Part shown: positions 5,785-6,418 of the stretch, piece after piece | Position numbering within the stretch: position 1 is the first letter of the stretch | Layout: the number at the start of each line of letters is the position of its first letter | Assembly (NCBI GenBank): GCA_003219395.1 | Contig: QHOR01000140.1 | Coordinates: 1-6,418 of the forward strand | Length of the DNA: 6,418 nt | Direction of reading: 5' to 3' | DNA from: Verrucomicrobiota bacterium | GTDB lineage: Bacteria; Verrucomicrobiota; Verrucomicrobiia; Chthoniobacterales; UBA10450 | The notes under the pieces: model-generated | The model's input: only the letters and a program-made list of their open reading frames with translations | Told to the model about the DNA's origin: nothing | Databases searched by the model: none | Translations under genes and position numbers: made by a program

Positions 5785-6418
5785 ATGTCGATTCCGTTCA
5801 ACCGGCTGCGTGAACTGGTCTTTCAAGCAAATTCGAATGATCTTTGGCCGATGCTGCGTAGTGATCATTGGATTCGCCAAAAAGCTGCTGGTTCAATTAA
5901 CCCTGCACAGGTCGAAACTGTCCTGATTCAGCTCAGCGAACACTGGCCAGAAACCGCCCAGCCTCTTGCTGAGATCGTCGAACAATTCCCGTTGGGCGAG
6001 GCTGCGCTGCTTCATCTTCTTGCCGTCTCCAGTATTTGCGCGGCGCGTCTCACACACGATCCCGATATCCTTCTGTGGCTGTGCCAGCCACAAATCTGCG
6101 CGGCGCCTCGCGGCTACGCCGAGATGCTCGGCTATCTGCAAAGATCGGCTGGCAACTCAATCGCAGACCAGGGTTTTTCTGCTCTTCGGCTGTGGAAAGG
6201 CCGTGAGATGACGCGCATCGCAGTGCGCGAGCTTGCGAACGTGGCGTCGCTGGAGGAAACCACCGGTGAGCTTTCGCAGGTGGCGGAAATTTGCATCCGC
6301 AATGTTTTCGAACATTGGAACGCCGAATTGCGACAACAATATGGATCGCCCAAGGCGGAATTCGCCATTCTTGCGCTGGGCAAACTTGGGGGCGGAGAGC
6401 TAAATCACAGCTCAGACG
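5785..6418 (+). CDS. glnE: Glutamine synthetase adenylyltransferase / adenylyl-removing enzyme, N-terminal part (3' end cut)
   Basis: GlnE adenylylates and deadenylylates glutamine synthetase in response to PII proteins, tuning nitrogen assimilation. An uninterrupted frame runs from ATG 5785 past the window end (211 complete codons; the family is usually about 900-1000 residues). The helical N-terminus is followed by FSALRLWKGREMTRIAVREL and ANVASLEETTGELSQVAE, which match the conserved region before the first nucleotidyltransferase domain. Then comes ALGKLGGGELNHSSD (197-211), the signature of the adenylyl-removing domain; Asp211 should be the first Asp of its DxD metal-binding pair, the second lying outside the window. 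The frame is closed upstream by TGA at 5764-5766, and ATG 5785 is the first ATG. There is no good Shine-Dalgarno sequence. The gene follows the lipid kinase by 51 nt on the same strand and is probably co-transcribed. The C-terminal adenylylation domain is not visible. Confidence 0.9.
   Translation, partial: MSIPFNRLRELVFQANSNDLWPMLRSDHWIRQKAAGSINPAQVETVLIQLSEHWPETAQPLAEIVEQFPLGEAALLHLLAVSSICAARLTHDPDILLWLCQPQICAAPRGYAEMLGYLQRSAGNSIADQGFSALRLWKGREMTRIAVRELANVASLEETTGELSQVAEICIRNVFEHWNAELRQQYGSPKAEFAILALGKLGGGELNHSSD

Overview
The window looks like an ordinary chromosomal stretch of a Gram-negative bacterium. A Kdo transferase and an AsmA-type envelope protein both imply an outer membrane with lipopolysaccharide. 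Protein style, gene order and the lack of Shine-Dalgarno sequences suggest the Verrucomicrobia (Spartobacteria/Chthoniobacterales-like soil lineages), but this phylum call is an inference and other Gram-negative soil phyla are not excluded. No mobile element, CRISPR array or obvious horizontally acquired island is visible.

Layout from left to right. (1) Bases 1-915, plus strand: the 3' part of a gene for a QueG-like double [4Fe-4S] protein fused to a C-terminal SCP2-type lipid-binding domain. (2) Bases 916-1167: a non-coding interval with nested complementary arms, a candidate structured RNA of unknown strand. (3) Bases 1168-1240, minus strand: tRNA-Glu(UUC) with a plausible promoter just upstream. 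(4) Bases 1339-4796, minus strand: a compact three-gene unit transcribed as asmA-like, then rsmD, then waaA, with a 4-nt ATGA overlap and an 18-nt gap. (5) Bases 4797-4857: a 61-bp divergent intergenic region. (6) Bases 4858-6418, plus strand: a diacylglycerol-kinase-family lipid kinase, then after 51 nt the 5' third or less of glnE, cut by the window end.

How the genes fit together. The minus-strand unit mixes envelope biogenesis (AsmA-like protein, Kdo transfer to lipid A) with ribosome maturation (m2G966 of 16S rRNA). The plus-strand pair joins a lipid or sphingoid kinase to the enzyme that adenylylates glutamine synthetase; they probably share a transcript because of spacing, but no common pathway is evident. 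The glnE reading frame (5785 to the edge) and the first gene (open through base 1) are both partial.

I found no convincing undescribed system. The items most worth a second look are the structured interval between the Fe-S gene and tRNA-Glu, and the Fe-S/SCP2 fusion in which one expected cluster-ligand cysteine is serine.
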